Shown here: positions 1 through 13,760 of the stretch, piece after piece
How positions within the stretch are numbered: the first letter of the stretch is position 1
How the letters are laid out: each line of letters starts with the position of its first letter
Assembly: GCF_051401765.1 (NCBI RefSeq)
Contig: NW_027480571.1
Span: forward strand, 186,001 to 250,000
DNA: 64,000 nt
Direction: 5' to 3'
Source of the DNA: Calliopsis andreniformis
Lineage: Eukaryota; Arthropoda; Insecta; Hymenoptera; Andrenidae
Made by a program: the position numbers and the translations under genes
Notes under the pieces: generated by a model
Database searches by the model: none
Told to the model about the DNA's origin: nothing
What the model saw: the letters and a program-made list of their open reading frames with translations, nothing else

Positions 1-1038
1 TCTTCAATCCTCAATACTCAATCTTCAATCCTGAATCCTCAATCCTCAATCCTCAATCCTCATTCTTCAATCCTCAATACCCAATCCTCAATCTTCAATC
101 CTCAATCCTCAATCCTCAATTCTCAATCCTCATTCCTCAGTCCTCAGTCCTCAAACCTCAATCCTCGGCCCTCAGCCCTCATCCTCAATCATCAATCCTC
201 AATCCTCAATCCTCAATAGAATATCATCAATTCACAGTTTTCAATACTCAATACTCAATCTGCAATCTTCAAATCTCTATTCACAAACATCAATTCTCAT
301 CACTCAACCCTCAACACTCCGTCCCCAATCCTCAATCTTCATTCCTCAATCCTCAATACTCAACCCTCAATCCTCAACCCTCAATTTTCAAACCTCAATA
401 GTCAATCTTCCATCCTCAATCCTCAATCCTCTATCCTCAATCCTCAATACTCAATCCTCAATCTTCAATACTCAATACTCAATCTTCAAACCTCAATCCT
501 CAATCCTCAACCCTCAATCCTCAATCCTCAATCCTCAATTGTCAATCTTCCATCCTCAATACTCAATCTTCAATACTCAATCCTCAATCCTCAATCCTCA
601 ATCCTCAATCCTCAATAGTCAATCCTCAACCTTCAACCCTCAATCCTCAATCCTCAATCCTCAATTGTCAATCTTCCATCCTCAATACTCAATCTTCAAT
701 CCTCAATCCTCAACCCTCAATCCTCAATCCTCAATCCTCAATTGTCAATCTTCCATCCTCAATACTCAATCTTCAATCCTCAATCCTCAATCCTCAATCC
801 TCAATCCTCATTCTTCAATCCTCAATACCCTATCCTCAATCTTCAATCCTCAATCCTCAATCCTCAATCCTCGATCCTCAATAGTCAATCCTCAACCTTC
901 AACCCTCAGTGCCAAATACTCAATCTTGAATACTCAATCCTCAATCCTCAAACTTCAATCCTCAATACTCAATCTTCAATCCTCAATCCTCAGTCCTCAA
1001 TCCTCAAACCTCATTCTTCAACCCTCAATACCCAATCC
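1..1038 (+). repeat. 1.04-kb module, copy 1 of 3
   Basis: This stretch, with a subtype A landmark at 217, three TTGTCAATCTTCCATCC units and the GTGCCAAATACTC variant near 910, recurs at 3453-4497 (offset 3,452, later 3,459 after one extra heptamer) and at about 9177-10220. It diverges near 1039, where AATAATCAATC replaces AATCTTCAATC. Its left end is outside the window. Confidence 0.82.
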
Positions 1039-1601
1039 TCAATAATCAATCTTCAATCCTCAATCCTCAATCCTCAATTCTCAATCCGCAATCGTCAGTC
1101 TTCAATCCTCAATACTCAATCTTCAATCCTGAATCCTCAATCCTCAATCCTCAATCCTCATTCTTCAATCCTCAATACCCAATCCTCAATCTTCAATCCT
1201 CAATCCTCAATCCTCAATTCTCAATGCTCATTCCTCAGTCCTCAGTCCTCAAACCTCAATCCTCAACCCTCAGCCCTCATCCTCAATCATCAATCCTCAA
1301 TCCTCAATCCTCAATAGAATATCATCAATTCACAGTTTTCAATACTCAATACTCAACCTGCAATCTTCAAATCTCTATTCACAAACATCAATTCTCATCA
1401 CTCAACCCTCAACACTCCGTCCCCAATCCTCAATCTTCATTCCTCAACCCTCAATACTCAATCCTCAACCCTCAATCCGCAACGTTCAATCCTCAATACC
1501 CTATCCTCAGACTTCAATCCTCAATCCTCAATCCTCAATCCTCAATCCTCAAACCTCAGTCCTCAAACCTCAATCCTGAATCCTCAATCCTGAATCCTCA
1601 A

Positions 1602-1748
1602 TCTTCAGACCTGGGTCCTCAACAATCAGTTGTCAATCCTCAATCCTCAATAGAATGTCCTCAATTCACAGTTTTCAATACTCAATACTCAACCTGCAAT
1701 CTTCAGATCTCTATCCACAAACATCAATTCTCATCACTCAACCCTCAA
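1602..1748 (+). repeat. Landmark subtype C with GGG and BglII motifs
   Basis: TAGAATGTCC starts at 1651. The upstream units include CAGACCTGGGTCC, the only context in the array where I see GGG. A BglII-type AGATCT lies at 1705, 54 bases after the landmark start. The ATG formed here begins a long open frame, which I judge to be chance. Confidence 0.88.
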
Positions 1749-2537
1749 TGCTCAGTCCCCAATCCTCAATCTTCAATCCTCAATCCTCAATCCTCAATCC
1801 TCAATCCTCAATCTCAATCTTCAATCCTCAATACTCAATCTTCAATCCTCAATCCTCAATCCTCAATCCTCAATCCTCAATCCTCAATTCTCAACCCTCA
1901 ATCCTCAGTCCTCAGTCCTCAAACCACAATCCCCAACCCTCAGCCATCATCCTCAATCCTCAACCCTCAATCCTCAGCCCTCCGTCCTCAAACCTCAATC
2001 CTCAGCTCTCAGACCTCATCCTCGATCCTCAATCCTCAACACTCAATCCTCAATCCTCAATCCTCAATTGTCAATCTTCCATCCTCAATACTCAATCTTC
2101 AATCCTCAATCCTCAATCCTCAATCCTCAATCCTCATTCTTCAATCCTCAATACCCTATCCTCAACCTTCAATTCTCAATCCTCAATCCTCAATCCTCAA
2201 TCCTCAATAGTCAACCCTCAATCCTCAACCCTCAGTGCCAAAGACTCAATCTTGAATACTCAATCCTCAATCCTCAAACTTCAATCCTCAATACTCAATC
2301 TTCAATCCTCAATCCTCAGTCCTCAATCCTCAATCCTCATTCTTCAATCCTCAATACCCAATACTCAATCTTCAATCCTCAATCCTCAATCCTCAATTCT
2401 CAATCCTCAATCTTCAATCCTCAATCCTCAATCCTCAATTCTCAATCCTCAATTCTCAATCCTCAGACTTCAAACATCAATACTCAACCCTCAGTCCTCG
2501 TCCTCAATCCACAACCCTCAATCCTCAATCCTCAATC

Positions 2538-2635
2538 TTCAATCATTAATATTCAATCTTCAATCCACAATCCTCAATCCTCAATCTTCAATCATTAATA
2601 TTCAATCTTCAATCCACAATCCTCAATCCTCAATC
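2538..2635 (+). repeat. 49-bp nested tandem with AATATT units
   Basis: Two copies of a seven-heptamer unit containing TCATTAATATTCAATC, at 2545 and 2594. The same pair is seen near 8269, 10829, 20865, 38575, 54820 and 60598. A single copy occurs near 18915, 25170, 32421, 36627, 48665, 52870 and 58673. The pair goes with modules that end in CTCTATCTTCAGCCC or CTCTATCCTCATTC. Confidence 0.8.
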
Positions 2636-3452
2636 CTCAATACTCAATCCTCAATCCTCAATCCTCAATCCTCAGTCCTCAAACCTCAATCCTGAATCCT
2701 CAATCCTGAATCCTCTATCCTCATTCTTCAATCCTCAATACCCAATCCTCAATCTTCAATCCTCAATCCTCAATCCTCAATCCTCAATCCTCAATAGTCA
2801 ATCCTCAATCTTCAACTCTCAGTGCCAAATCCTCAGTCTTGAATACTCAATCCTCAATCCTCAAACTTCAATCCTCAATACTCAATCTTCAATCCTCAAT
2901 CCTCAATCCTCAATCCTCATTCTTCAATCATCAATACCCAATCCTCAATCTTCAATCCTCAATCCTCAATCCTCAATTCTCAATCCTCAATCCTCAATCC
3001 TCAAACCTCAAACATCAATACTCAACCCTCAGTCCTCGTCCTCTATCCACAACCCTCAATCCTCAACCCTCAATCTTCAATTCTCAATCCTCAATCAACA
3101 ATCCTCAATCATCAATCCTCAGTCCTCAAACCTCAATCCTGAATCCTCAATCCTGAATCCTCAGTCTTCAGCCCTCAGTCCTCAACAATCAGTTATCAAT
3201 CCTCAATCCTGAATAGAATATCATCAATACACAGTTTTCAATACTCAATACTCAATCTGCAATCTTCAAATCTCTATCCACAGTCATCAATTCTCATCAC
3301 TCAACCCTCTAACACTCAGTCCCCAATCCTCAATCTTCAATCCTCAATCCTCAATCCTCAACACTCAATCCTCAATCATCAGTTTTCAATCCTCAATAAT
3401 CAATCTTCAATCCTCAATCCTCAATCCTCAATTCTCAATCCTCAATCGTCAG

Positions 3453-4497
3453 TCTTCAATCCTCAATACTCAATCTTCAATCCTGAATCCTCAATCCTCA
3501 ATCCTCAATCCTCATTCTTCAATCCTCAATACCCAATCCTCAATCTTCAATCCTCAATCCTCAATCCTCAATTCTCAATCCTCATTCCTCAGTCCTGAGT
3601 CCTCAAACATCAATCCTCGGCCCTCAGCCCTCATCCTCAATCATCAATCCTCAATCCTCAATCCTCAATAGAATTTCATCAATTCACAGTTTTCAATACT
3701 CAATACTCAATCTGCAATCTTCAAATCTCTATTCACAAACATCAATTCTCATCACTCAACCCTCAACACTCCGTCCCCAATCCTCAATCTTCATTCCTCA
3801 ATCCTCAATACTCAACCCTCAATCCTCAACCCTCAATTTTCAAACCTCAATAGTCAATCTTCCATCCTCAATCCTCAATCCTCTATCCTCAATCCTCAAT
3901 ACTCAATCCTCAATCTTCAATACTCAATACTCAATCTTCAAACCTCAATCCTCAATCCTCAACCCTCAATCCTCAATCCTCAATCCTCAATTGTCAATCT
4001 TCCATCCTCAATACTCAATCTTCAATACTCAATCCTCAATCCTCAATCCTCAATCCTCAATCCTCAATAGTCAATCCTCAACCTTCAACCCTCAATCCTC
4101 AATCCTCAATCCTCAATTGTCAATCTTCCATCCTCAATACTCAATCTTCAATCCTCAATCCTCAACCCTCAATCCTCAATCCTCAATCCTCAATTGTCAA
4201 TCTTCCATCCTCAATACTCAATCTTCAATCCTCAATCCTCAATCCTCAATCCTCAATCCTCAATCCTCATTCTTCAATCCTCAATACCCTATCCTCAATC
4301 TTCAATCCTCAATCCTCAATCCTCAATCCTCGATCCTCAATAGTCAATCCTCAACCTTCAACCCTCAGTGCCAAATACTCAATCTTGAATACTCAATCCT
4401 CAATCCTCAAACTTCAATCCTCAATACTCAATCTTCAATCCTCAATCCTCAGTCCTCAATCCTCAAACCTCATTCTTCAACCCTCAATACCCAATCC
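3453..4497 (+). repeat. 1.04-kb module, copy 2 of 3
   Basis: Copy of 1-1038 with one extra heptamer near 4240. Private changes include CTGAGTCCTCAAACATC near 3597 and TAGAATTTC at 3669. It also lies within the 3.1-kb block that recurs at 7232-10364. Confidence 0.82.
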
Positions 4498-5859
4498 TCA
4501 ATCTTCAATCCTCAATCCTCAATCCTCAATTCTCAATCCTCAATCCTCAATCCTCAGACCTCAAACATCAATACTCAACCCTCAGTCCTCGTCCTCAATC
4601 CACAACCCTCAATCCTCAACCCTCAATCTTCAATTCTCAATCCTCAATCCACAATCCTCAATCATCAATCCTCAGTCCTCAAACCTCAATCCTGAATCCT
4701 CAATCCTGAATCCTCAGTCTTCAGCCCTCAGTCCTCAACAATCAGTTATCAATCATCAATCCTGAATAGAATATCATCAATACACAGTTTTCAATACTCA
4801 ATACTCAATCTGCAATCTTCAAATCTCTATCCACAGTCATCAATTCTCATCACTCAACCCTCTAACACTCAGTCCCCAATCCTCAATCTTCAATCCTCAA
4901 TCCTCAATCCTCAACACTCAATCCTCAATCCTCAATTTTCAATCCTCAATAATCAATCTTCAATCCTCAATCCTCAATCCTCAATTCTCAATCCGCAATC
5001 GTCAGTCTTCAATCCTCAATACTCAATCTTCAATCCTGAATCCTCAATCCTCAATCCTCAATCCTCATTCTTCAATCCTCAATACCCAATCCTCAATCTT
5101 CAATCCTCAATCCTCAATCCTCAATTCTCAATGCTCATTCCTCAGTCCTCAGTCCTCAAACCTCAATCCTCAACCCTCAGCCCTCATCCTCAATCATCAA
5201 TCCTCAATCCTCAATCCTCAATAGAATATCATCAATTCACAGTTTTCAATACTCAATACTCAATCTGCAATCTTCAAATCTCTATTCACAAACATCAATT
5301 CTCATCACTCAACACTCAACACTCCGTCCCCAATCCTCAATCTTCATTCCTCAATCCTCAATACTCAACCCTCAATCCTCAACCCTCAATTTTCAAACCT
5401 CAATAGTCAATCTTCCATCCTCAATCCTCATTCTTCAATCATCAATACCCAATCCTCAATCTTCAATCCTCAATCATCAATCCTCAATTCTCAATCCTCA
5501 ATCCTCAATCCTCAGACCTCAAACATCAATACTCAACCCTCAGTCCTCGTCATCAATCCACAACCCTCAAACCTCAACCCTCAATCTTCAATTCTCAATC
5601 CTCAGTCCACAATACTCAATCATCAATCCTCAGTCCTCAAACCTCAATCCTGAATCCTCAATCCTGAATCCTCAGTCTTCAGCCCTCAGTCCTGAACAAT
5701 CAGTTATCAATCCTCAATCCTCAATAGAATATCATCAATTCACAGTTTTCAATACTCAATACTCAACCTGCAATCTTCAAATCTCTATTCACAAACATCA
5801 ATTTTCATCACTCAACACTCAACACTCCGTCCCCAATCCTCAATCTTCATTCCTCAACC

Positions 5860-6288
5860 CTCAATCCGCAACGTTCAATCCTCAATACCCTATCCTCAGA
5901 CTTCAATCCTCAATCCTCAATCCTCAATCCTCAATCCTCAAACCTCAGTCCTCAAACCTCAATCCTGAATCCTCAATCCTGAATCCTCAATCTTCAGACC
6001 TGGGTCCTCAACAATCAGTTGTCAATCCTCAATCCTCAATAGAATGTCCTCAATTCACAGTTTTCAATACTCAATACTCAACCTGCAATCTTCAGATCTC
6101 TATCCACAAACATCAATTCTCATCACTCAACCCTCAATGCTCAGTCCCCAATCCTCAATCTTCAATCCTCAATCCTCAATCCTCAATCCTCAATCCTCAA
6201 TCTCAATCTTCAATCCTCAATACTCAATCTTCAATCCTCAATCCTCAATCCTCAATCCTCAATCCTCAATCCTCAATTCTCAACCCTC
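5860..6288 (+). repeat. Partial third copy of the 1.45-1.90 kb segment
   Basis: It matches about 1.47-1.90 kb at offset 4,389, including landmark C (6040) and the TCTCAA slip at 6201. Upstream it lacks a 21-bp (three-heptamer) piece present near 1455. After 6288 it switches to sequence resembling 2.1-2.4 kb (CATTCTTCAATCC, CAACCTTCAATTC), a recombination joint. Confidence 0.7.
5991..6137 (+). repeat. Landmark subtype C
   Basis: TAGAATGTCC at 6040 with ACCTGGGTCC upstream and AGATCT at 6094, the same layout as the copy at 1651 (offset 4,389). Confidence 0.88.
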
Positions 6289-7318
6289 GATCCTCAGTCC
6301 TCATTCTTCAATCCTCAATACCCTATCCTCAACCTTCAATTCTCAATTATCAATCCTCAATCCTCAATCCTCAATAGTCAACCCTCAATCCTCAACCCTC
6401 AGTGCCAAAGACTCAATCTTGAATACTCAATCCTCAATCCTCAAACTTCAATCCTCAATACTCAATCTTCAATCCTCAATCCTCAGTCCTCAATCCTCAA
6501 TCCTCATTCTTCAATCCTCAATACCCAATACTCAATCTTCAATCCTCAATCCTCAATCCTCAATTCTCAATCCTCAATCCTCAATCCTCAGACCTCAAAC
6601 ATCAATACTCAACCCTCAGTCCTCGTCCTCAATCCACAACCCTCAATCCTCAACCCTCAATCTTCAATTCTCAATCCTCAATCCACAATCCTCAATCATC
6701 AATCCTCAGTCCTCAAACCTCAATCCTGAATCCTCAATCCTGAATCCTCAGTCTTCAGCCCTCAGTCCTCAACAATCAGTTATCAATCATCAATCCTGAA
6801 TAGAATATCATCAATACACAGTTTTCAATACTCAATACTCAATATGCAATCTTCAAATCTCTGTCCACAGTCATCAATTATCATCACTCAACCCTCTAAC
6901 ACTCAGTCCCCAATCCTCAATCTTCAATCCTCAATCCTCAATCCTCAACACTCAATCCTCAATCCTCAATTTTCAATCCTCAATAATCAATCTTCAATCC
7001 TCAATCCTCAATCCTCAATTCTCAATCCGCAATCGTCAGTCTTCAATCCTCAATACTCAATCTTCAATCCTGAATCCTCAATCCTCAATCCTCAATCCTC
7101 ATTCTTCAATCCTCAATACCCAATCCTCAATCTTCAATCCTCAATCCTCAATCCTCAATTCTCAATGCTCATTCCTCAGTCCTCAGTCCTCAAACCTCAA
7201 TCCTCAACCCTCAGCCCTCATCCTCAATCATCAATCCTCAATCCTCAATCCTCAATCCTCAATCCTCAAACCTCAGTCCTCAAACCTCAATCCTGAATCC
7301 TCAATCCTGAATCCTCAA

Positions 7319-7465
7319 TCTTCAGACCTGGGTCCTCAACAATCAGTTGTCAATCCTCAATCCTCAATAGAATGTCCTCAATTCACAGTTTTCAATACTC
7401 AATACTCAACCTGCAATCTTCAGATCTCTATCCACAAACATCAATTCTCATCACTCAACCCTCAA
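7319..7465 (+). repeat. Landmark subtype C
   Basis: TAGAATGTCC at 7368, ACCTGGGTCC upstream, AGATCT at 7422. It is part of the 3.1-kb block copied from or to 1.5-4.6 kb (offset 5,717). Confidence 0.88.
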
Positions 7466-9176
7466 TGCTCAGTCCCCAATCCTCAATCTTCAATCCTCAA
7501 TCCTCAATCCTCAATCCTCAATCCTCAATCTCAATCTTCAATCCTCAATACTCAATCTTCAATCCTCAATCCTCAATCCTCAATCCTCAATCCTCAATCC
7601 TCAATTCTCAACCCTCAATCCTCAGTCCTCAGTCCTCAAACCACAATCCCCAACCCTCAGCCATCATCCTCAATCCTCAACCCTCAATCCTCAGCCCTCC
7701 GTCCTCAAACCTCAATCCTCAGCTCTCAGACCTCATCCTCGATCCTCAATCCTCAACACTCAATCCTCAATCCTCAATCCTCAATTGTCAATCTTCCATC
7801 CTCAATACTCAATCTTCAATCCTCAATCCTCAATCCTCAATCCTCAATCCTCATTCTTCAATCCTCAATACCCTATCCTCAACCTTCAATTCTCAATCCT
7901 CAATCCTCAATCCTCAATCCTCAATCCTCAATAGTCAACCCTCAATCCTCAACCCTCAGTGCCAAAGACTCAATCTTGAATACTCAATCCTCAATCCTCA
8001 AACTTCAATCCTCAATACTCAATCTTCAATCCTCAATCCTCAGTCCTCAATCCTCAATCCTCATTCTTCAATCCTCAATACCCAATACTCAATCTTCAAT
8101 CCTCAATCCTCAATCCTCAATTCTCAATCCTCAATCTTCAATCCTCAATCCTCAATCCTCAATTCTCAATCCTCAATCCTCAATCCTCAGACTTCAAACA
8201 TCAATACTCAACCCTCAGTCCTCGTCCTCAATCCACAACCCTCAATCCTCAATCCTCAATCTTCAATCATTAATATTCAATCTTCAATCCACAATCCTCA
8301 ATCCTCAATCTTCAATCATTAATATTCAATCTTCAATCCACAATCCTCAATCCTCAATCCTCAATACTCAATCCTCAATCCTCAATCCTCAATCCTCAGT
8401 CCTCAAACCTCAATCCTGAATCCTCAATCCTGAATCCTCTATCCTCATTCTTCAATCCTCAATACCCAATCCTCAATCTTCAATCCTCAATCCTCAATCC
8501 TCAATCCTCAATCCTCAATAGTCAATCCTCAATCTTCAACTCTCAGTGCCAAATCCTCAGTCTTGAATACTCAATCCTCAATCCTCAAACTTCAATCCTC
8601 AATACTCAATCTTCAATCCTCAATCCTCAATCCACAATCCTCATTCTTCAATCATCAATACCCAATCCTCAATCTTCAATCCTCAATCCTCAATCCTCAA
8701 TTCTCAATCCTCAATCCTCAATCCTCAAACCTCAAACATCAATACTCAACCCTCAGTCCTCGTCCTCTATCCACAACCCTCAATCCTCAACCCTCAATCT
8801 TCAATTCTCAATCCTCAATCAACAATCCTCAATCATCAATCCTCAGTCCTCAAACCTCAATCCTGAATCCTCAATCCTGAATCCTCAGTCTTCAGCCCTC
8901 AGTCCTCAACAATCAGTTATCAATCCTCAATCCTGAATAGAATATCATCAATACACAGTTTTCAATACTCAATACTCAATCTGCAATCTTCAAATCTCTA
9001 TCCACAGTCATCAATTCTCATCACTCAACCCTCTAACACTCAGTCCCCAATCCTCAATCTTCAATCCTCAATCCTCAATCCTCAACACTCAATCCTCAAT
9101 CATCAGTTTTCAATCCTCAATAATCAATCTTCAATCCTCAATCCTCAATCCTCAATTCTCAATCCTCAATCGTCAG

Positions 9177-10220
9177 TCTTCAATCCTCAATACTCAATCT
9201 TCAATCCTGAATCCTCAATCCTCAATCCTCAATCCTCATTCTTCAATCCTCAATACCCAATCCTCAATCTTCAATCCTCAATCCTCAATCCTCAATTCTC
9301 AATCCTCATTCCTCAGTCCTCAGTCCTCAAACCTCAATCCTCGGCCCTCAGCCCTCATCCTCAATCATCAATCCTCAATCCTCAATCCTCAATAGAATAT
9401 CATCAATTCACAGTTTTCAATACTCAATACTCAATCTGCAATCTTCAAATCTCTATTCACAAACATCAATTCTCATCACTCAACCCTCAACACTCCGTCC
9501 CCAATCCTCAATCTTCATTCCTCAATCCTCAATACTCAACCCTCAATCCTCAACCCTCAATTTTCAAACCTCAATAGTCAATCTTCCATCCTCAATCCTC
9601 AATCCTCTATCCTCAATCCTCAATACTCAATCCTCAATCTTCAATACTCAATACTCAATCTTCAAACCTCAATCCTCAATCCTCAACCCTCAATCCTCAA
9701 TCCTCAATCCTCAATTGTCAATCTTCCATCCTCAATACTCAATCTTCAATACTCAATCCTCAATCCTCAATCCTCAATCCTCAATCCTCAATCCTCAATA
9801 GTCAATCCTCAACCTTCAACCCTCAATCCTCAATCCTCAATCCTCAATTGTCAATCTTCCATCCTCAATACTCAATCTTCAATCCTCAATCCTCAACCCT
9901 CAATCCTCAATCCTCAATCCTCAATTGTCAATCTTCCATCCTCAATACTCAATCTTCAATCCTCAATCCTCAATCCTCAATCCTCAATCCTCATTCTTCA
10001 ATCCTCAATACCCTATCCTCAATCTTCAATCCTCAATCCTCAATCCTCAATCCTCGATCCTCAATAGTCAATCCTCAACCTTCAACCCTCAGTGCCAAAT
10101 ACTCAATCTTGAATACTCAATCCTCAATCCTCAAACTTCAATCCTCAATACTCAATCTTCAATCCTCAATCCTGAGTCCTCAATCCTCAAACCTCATTCT
10201 TCAATCCTCAATACCCAATC
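9177..10220 (+). repeat. 1.04-kb module, copy 3 of 3
   Basis: Copy of 1-1038 (offset 9,176, later 9,183) and of 3453-4497 (offset 5,724). The landmark is at 9393. Private CCTGAGTCC near 10172. Confidence 0.8.
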
Positions 10221-10719
10221 CTCAATCTTCAATCCTCAATCCTCAATCCTCAATTCTCAATCCTCAATCCTCAATCCTCAGACCTCAAACATCAATACTC
10301 AACCCTCAGTCCTCGTCCTCAATCCACAAGCCTCAATCCTCAACCCTCAATCTTCAATTCTCAATCCTCAGTCCACAATACTCAATCATCAATCCTCAGT
10401 CCTCAAACCTCAATCCTGAATCCTCAATCCTGAATCCTCAGTCTTCAGCCCTCAGTCCTGAACAATCAGTTATCAATCCTCAATCCTCAATAGAATATCA
10501 TCAATTCACAGTTTTCAATACTCAATACTCAACCTGCAATCTTCAAATCTCTATTCACAAACATCAATTCTCATCACTCAACACTCAACACTCCGTCCCC
10601 AATCCTCAATCTTCATTCCTCAACCCTCAATACTCAATCCTCAACCCTCAATCCGCAACGTTCAATCCTCAATACCCTATCCTCAGACTTCAATCCTCAA
10701 TCCTCAATCCTCAATCCTC

Positions 10720-13005
10720 AATTCTCAATCCTCAATCCTCAATCCTCAGACTTCAAACATCAATACTCAACCCTCAGTCCTCGTCCTCAATCCACAACCC
10801 TCAATCCTCAATCCTCAATCTTCAATCATTAATATTCAATCTTCAATCCACAATCCTCAATCCTCAATCTTCAATCATTAATATTCAATCTTCAATCCAC
10901 AATCCTCAATCCTCAATCCTCAATACTCAATCCTCAATCCTCAATCCTCAATCCTCAGTCCTCAAACCTCAATCCTGAATCCTCAATCCTGAATCCTCTA
11001 TCTTCAGCCCTGAGTCCTCAACAATCAGTTGTCAATCCTCAATCCTCAATAGAACGTCCTCAACTCACAGTTTTCAATACTCAATACTCAATCTGCAATC
11101 TTCAGATTTCTATACACAAACATCAATTCTCATCACTCAACCCTCAATACTCAGTCCACAATCCTCAATCTTCAATCGTCAATCCTCAATCCTCAGTCCT
11201 CAATCCTCAATCCTCAATCGTCAATCTTCCATCCTCAATACTCAATCTTCAATCCTCAATCCTCATTCCTCAATCCTCAATCCTCAATCTTCAATCCTCA
11301 ATACTCAATCTTCAATCCTCAATCCTCTATCCTCAACCCTCAATCCTCAATCCTCAATCCTCAATCGTCAATCTTCCATCCTCAATACTCAATCTTCAAT
11401 CCTCAATCCTCAATCCTCAACCCTCAACCCTCAATCCTCATTCTTCAATCCTCAATACCCAATCCTCAATCTTCAATCCTCAATCCTCAATCCTCAATCC
11501 TCAATCCTCAATAGTCAATCCTCAAACTTCAACTCTCAGTGCCAAATCCTCTGTCTTGAATACTCAATCCTCAATCCTCAAACTTCAATCCTCAATACTC
11601 AATCTTCAATCCTCAATCCTCAATCCTCAATCCTCAATCCTCATTCTTCAATCATCAATACCCAATCCTCAATCTTCAATCCTCAATCCTCAATCCTCAA
11701 TTCTCAATCCTCAATCCTCAATCCTCAAACCTCAAACATCAATACTCAACCCTCAGTCCTCGTCCTCATTCCACAACCCTCAATCCTCAACCCTCAATCT
11801 TCAATTCTCAATCCTCAATCCACAATCCTCAATCATCAATCCTCAGTCCTCAAACCTCAATCCTGAATCCTCAATCCTGAATCCTCAGTCTTCAGCCCTC
11901 AGTCCTCAACAATCAGTTATCAATCCTCAATCCTGAATAGAATATCATCAATACACAGTTTTCAATACTCAATACTCAATCTGCAATCTTCAGATTTCTA
12001 TACACAAGCATCAATTCCCATCACTCAACCCTCAATACTCAGTCCACAATCCTCAATCTTCAATCGTCAATCCTCAATCCTCAGACCTCAATCCTCAATC
12101 CTCATTCTTCAATCCTCAATACCGAATCCTCAATCTTCAATCCTCAATCCTCAATCCTCAATTCTCAATCCTCAACCCTCAATCCTCAATCTTATCTTCA
12201 ATCCTCAATACTCAATCTTCAACCCTCAATCCTCAATCCTCAATCCTCAACACTCAATCCTCAATCTTCAATCCTCAATACTCAATCTTCAATACCCAAT
12301 CCTCAATCCTCAATCCTCAGTCCTCAATCCTCAATCCTCAATCGTCAATCTTCCATCCTCAATACTCAATCTTCAATCCTCAATCCTCATTCCTCAATCC
12401 TCAATCCTCAATCTTCAATCCTCAATACTCAATCTTCAATCCTCAATCCACTATCCTCAACCCTCAATCCTCAATCCTCAATCCTCAATCGTCAATCTTC
12501 CATCCTCAATACTCAATCTTCAATCCTCAATCCTCAATCCTCAATCCTCAACCCTCAAACCTCAATCCTCATTCTTCAATCCTCAATACCCAATCCTCAA
12601 TCTTCAATCCTCAATCCTCAATCCTCAATCCTCAATCCTCAATCCTCAATAGTCAATCCTCAATCTTCAACTCTCAGTGCCAAATCCTCAGTCTTGAATA
12701 CTCAATCCTCAATCCTCAAACTTCAATCCTCAATACTCAATCTTCAATCCTCAATCCTCAATCCTCAATCCCCGATCCTCATTCTTCAATCATCAATACC
12801 CAATCCTCAATCTTCAATCCTCAATCCTCAATCCTCAATTCTCAATCCTCAATCCTCAATCCTCAAACCTCAAACATCAATACTCAACCCTCAGTCCTCG
12901 TCCTCAATCCACAACCCTCAATCCTCAACCCTCAATCTTCAATTCTCAATCCTCAATCCACAATCCTCAATCATCAATCCTCAGTCCTCAAACCTCAATC
13001 CTCAA
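10720..13005 (+). repeat. 2.3-kb block related to 20.76-23.03 kb
   Basis: Landmark spacing is 888 bp (11050 to 11938), as at 21085, 38796, 55041 and 60813. Aligned positions are offset 10,035, falling to 10,029 after a one-base and a one-heptamer difference. It contains the paired AATATT units near 10830 and 10879 and a unique two-base slip, TCTTA, at 12190-12194, where other copies have TCTTAA. This looks like the leftmost member of the family filling 20-64 kb. Confidence 0.78.
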
Positions 13006-13139
13006 TCCTCAACCCTCAATCCTCAATCCTCAATCCTCAATTGTCAATCTTCCATCCTCAATACTCAATCTTCAATCCTCAATCCTCAATCCTCAATCCT
13101 CAATCCTCATTCTTCAATCCTCAATACCCTATCCTCAAT

Positions 13140-13760
13140 CTTAAATCCTCAATCCTCAATCCTCAATCCTCGATCCTCAATAGTCAATCCTCAACCTTCA
13201 ACCCTCAGTGCCAAATACTCAATCTTGAATACTCAATCCTCAATCCTCAAACTTCAATCCTCAATACTCAATCTTCAATCCTCAATCCTCAGTCCTCAAT
13301 CCTCAAACCTCATTCTTCAATCCTCAATACCCAATCCTCAATCTTCAATCCTCAATCCTCAATCCTCAATTCTCAATCCTCAATCCTCAATCCTCAGACC
13401 TCAAACATCAACACTCAACCCTCAGTCCTCGTCCTCAATCCACAACCCTCAATCCTCAACCCTCAATCTTCAATTCTCAATCCTCAATCCACAATCCTCA
13501 ATCTTCAATCCTCAATCCTCAATCCTCAATCCTCGATCCTCAATAGTCAATCCTCAACCTTCAACCCTCAGTGCCAAATACTCAATCTTGAATACTCAAT
13601 CCTCAATCCTCAAACTTCAATCCTCAATACTCAATCTTCAATCCTCAATCCTCAGTCCTCAATCCTCAAACCTCATTCTTCAATCCTCAATACCCAATCC
13701 TCAATCTTCAATCCTCAATCCTCAATCCTCAATTCTCAATCCTCAATCCTCAATCCTCAA
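13140..13760 (+). repeat. 363-bp local tandem duplication
   Basis: The CCTCGATCCTCAATAGTC units at 13171 and 13534 and the following 220 or so bases repeat with a period of 363 bp (52 heptamers minus one base, the TCCTCG slip at about 13427). It sits in the longest landmark-free gap, 11938 to 13928. Confidence 0.72.

Larger units (their letters stand above)
1515..4640 (+). repeat. 3.1-kb block, copy 1
   Basis: It runs from the CAAACCTCAGTCC units before landmark C (1651) through landmarks 3214 and 3669. It matches 7232-10364 at offset 5,717, becoming 5,724 after a one-heptamer difference. It includes the hexamer slip TCTCAA at 1812, the paired AATATT units at 2545 and 2594, and the units between. 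Confidence 0.8.
7232..10364 (+). repeat. 3.1-kb block, copy 2
   Basis: Second copy of 1515-4640, with landmarks 7368, 8938 and 9393. The landmark spacing 1,570 against 1,563 in copy 1 reflects one extra heptamer. Confidence 0.8.

Noticed and set aside
1705..1710. AGATCT and other restriction motifs as functional sites
   Set aside because: They are by-products of variant heptamers inside landmark C and useful only as markers.
1602..1748. Landmark block as a transposon remnant
   Set aside because: It stays in the 7-bp register, has no terminal repeats or target duplication, and grades into ordinary heptamers.
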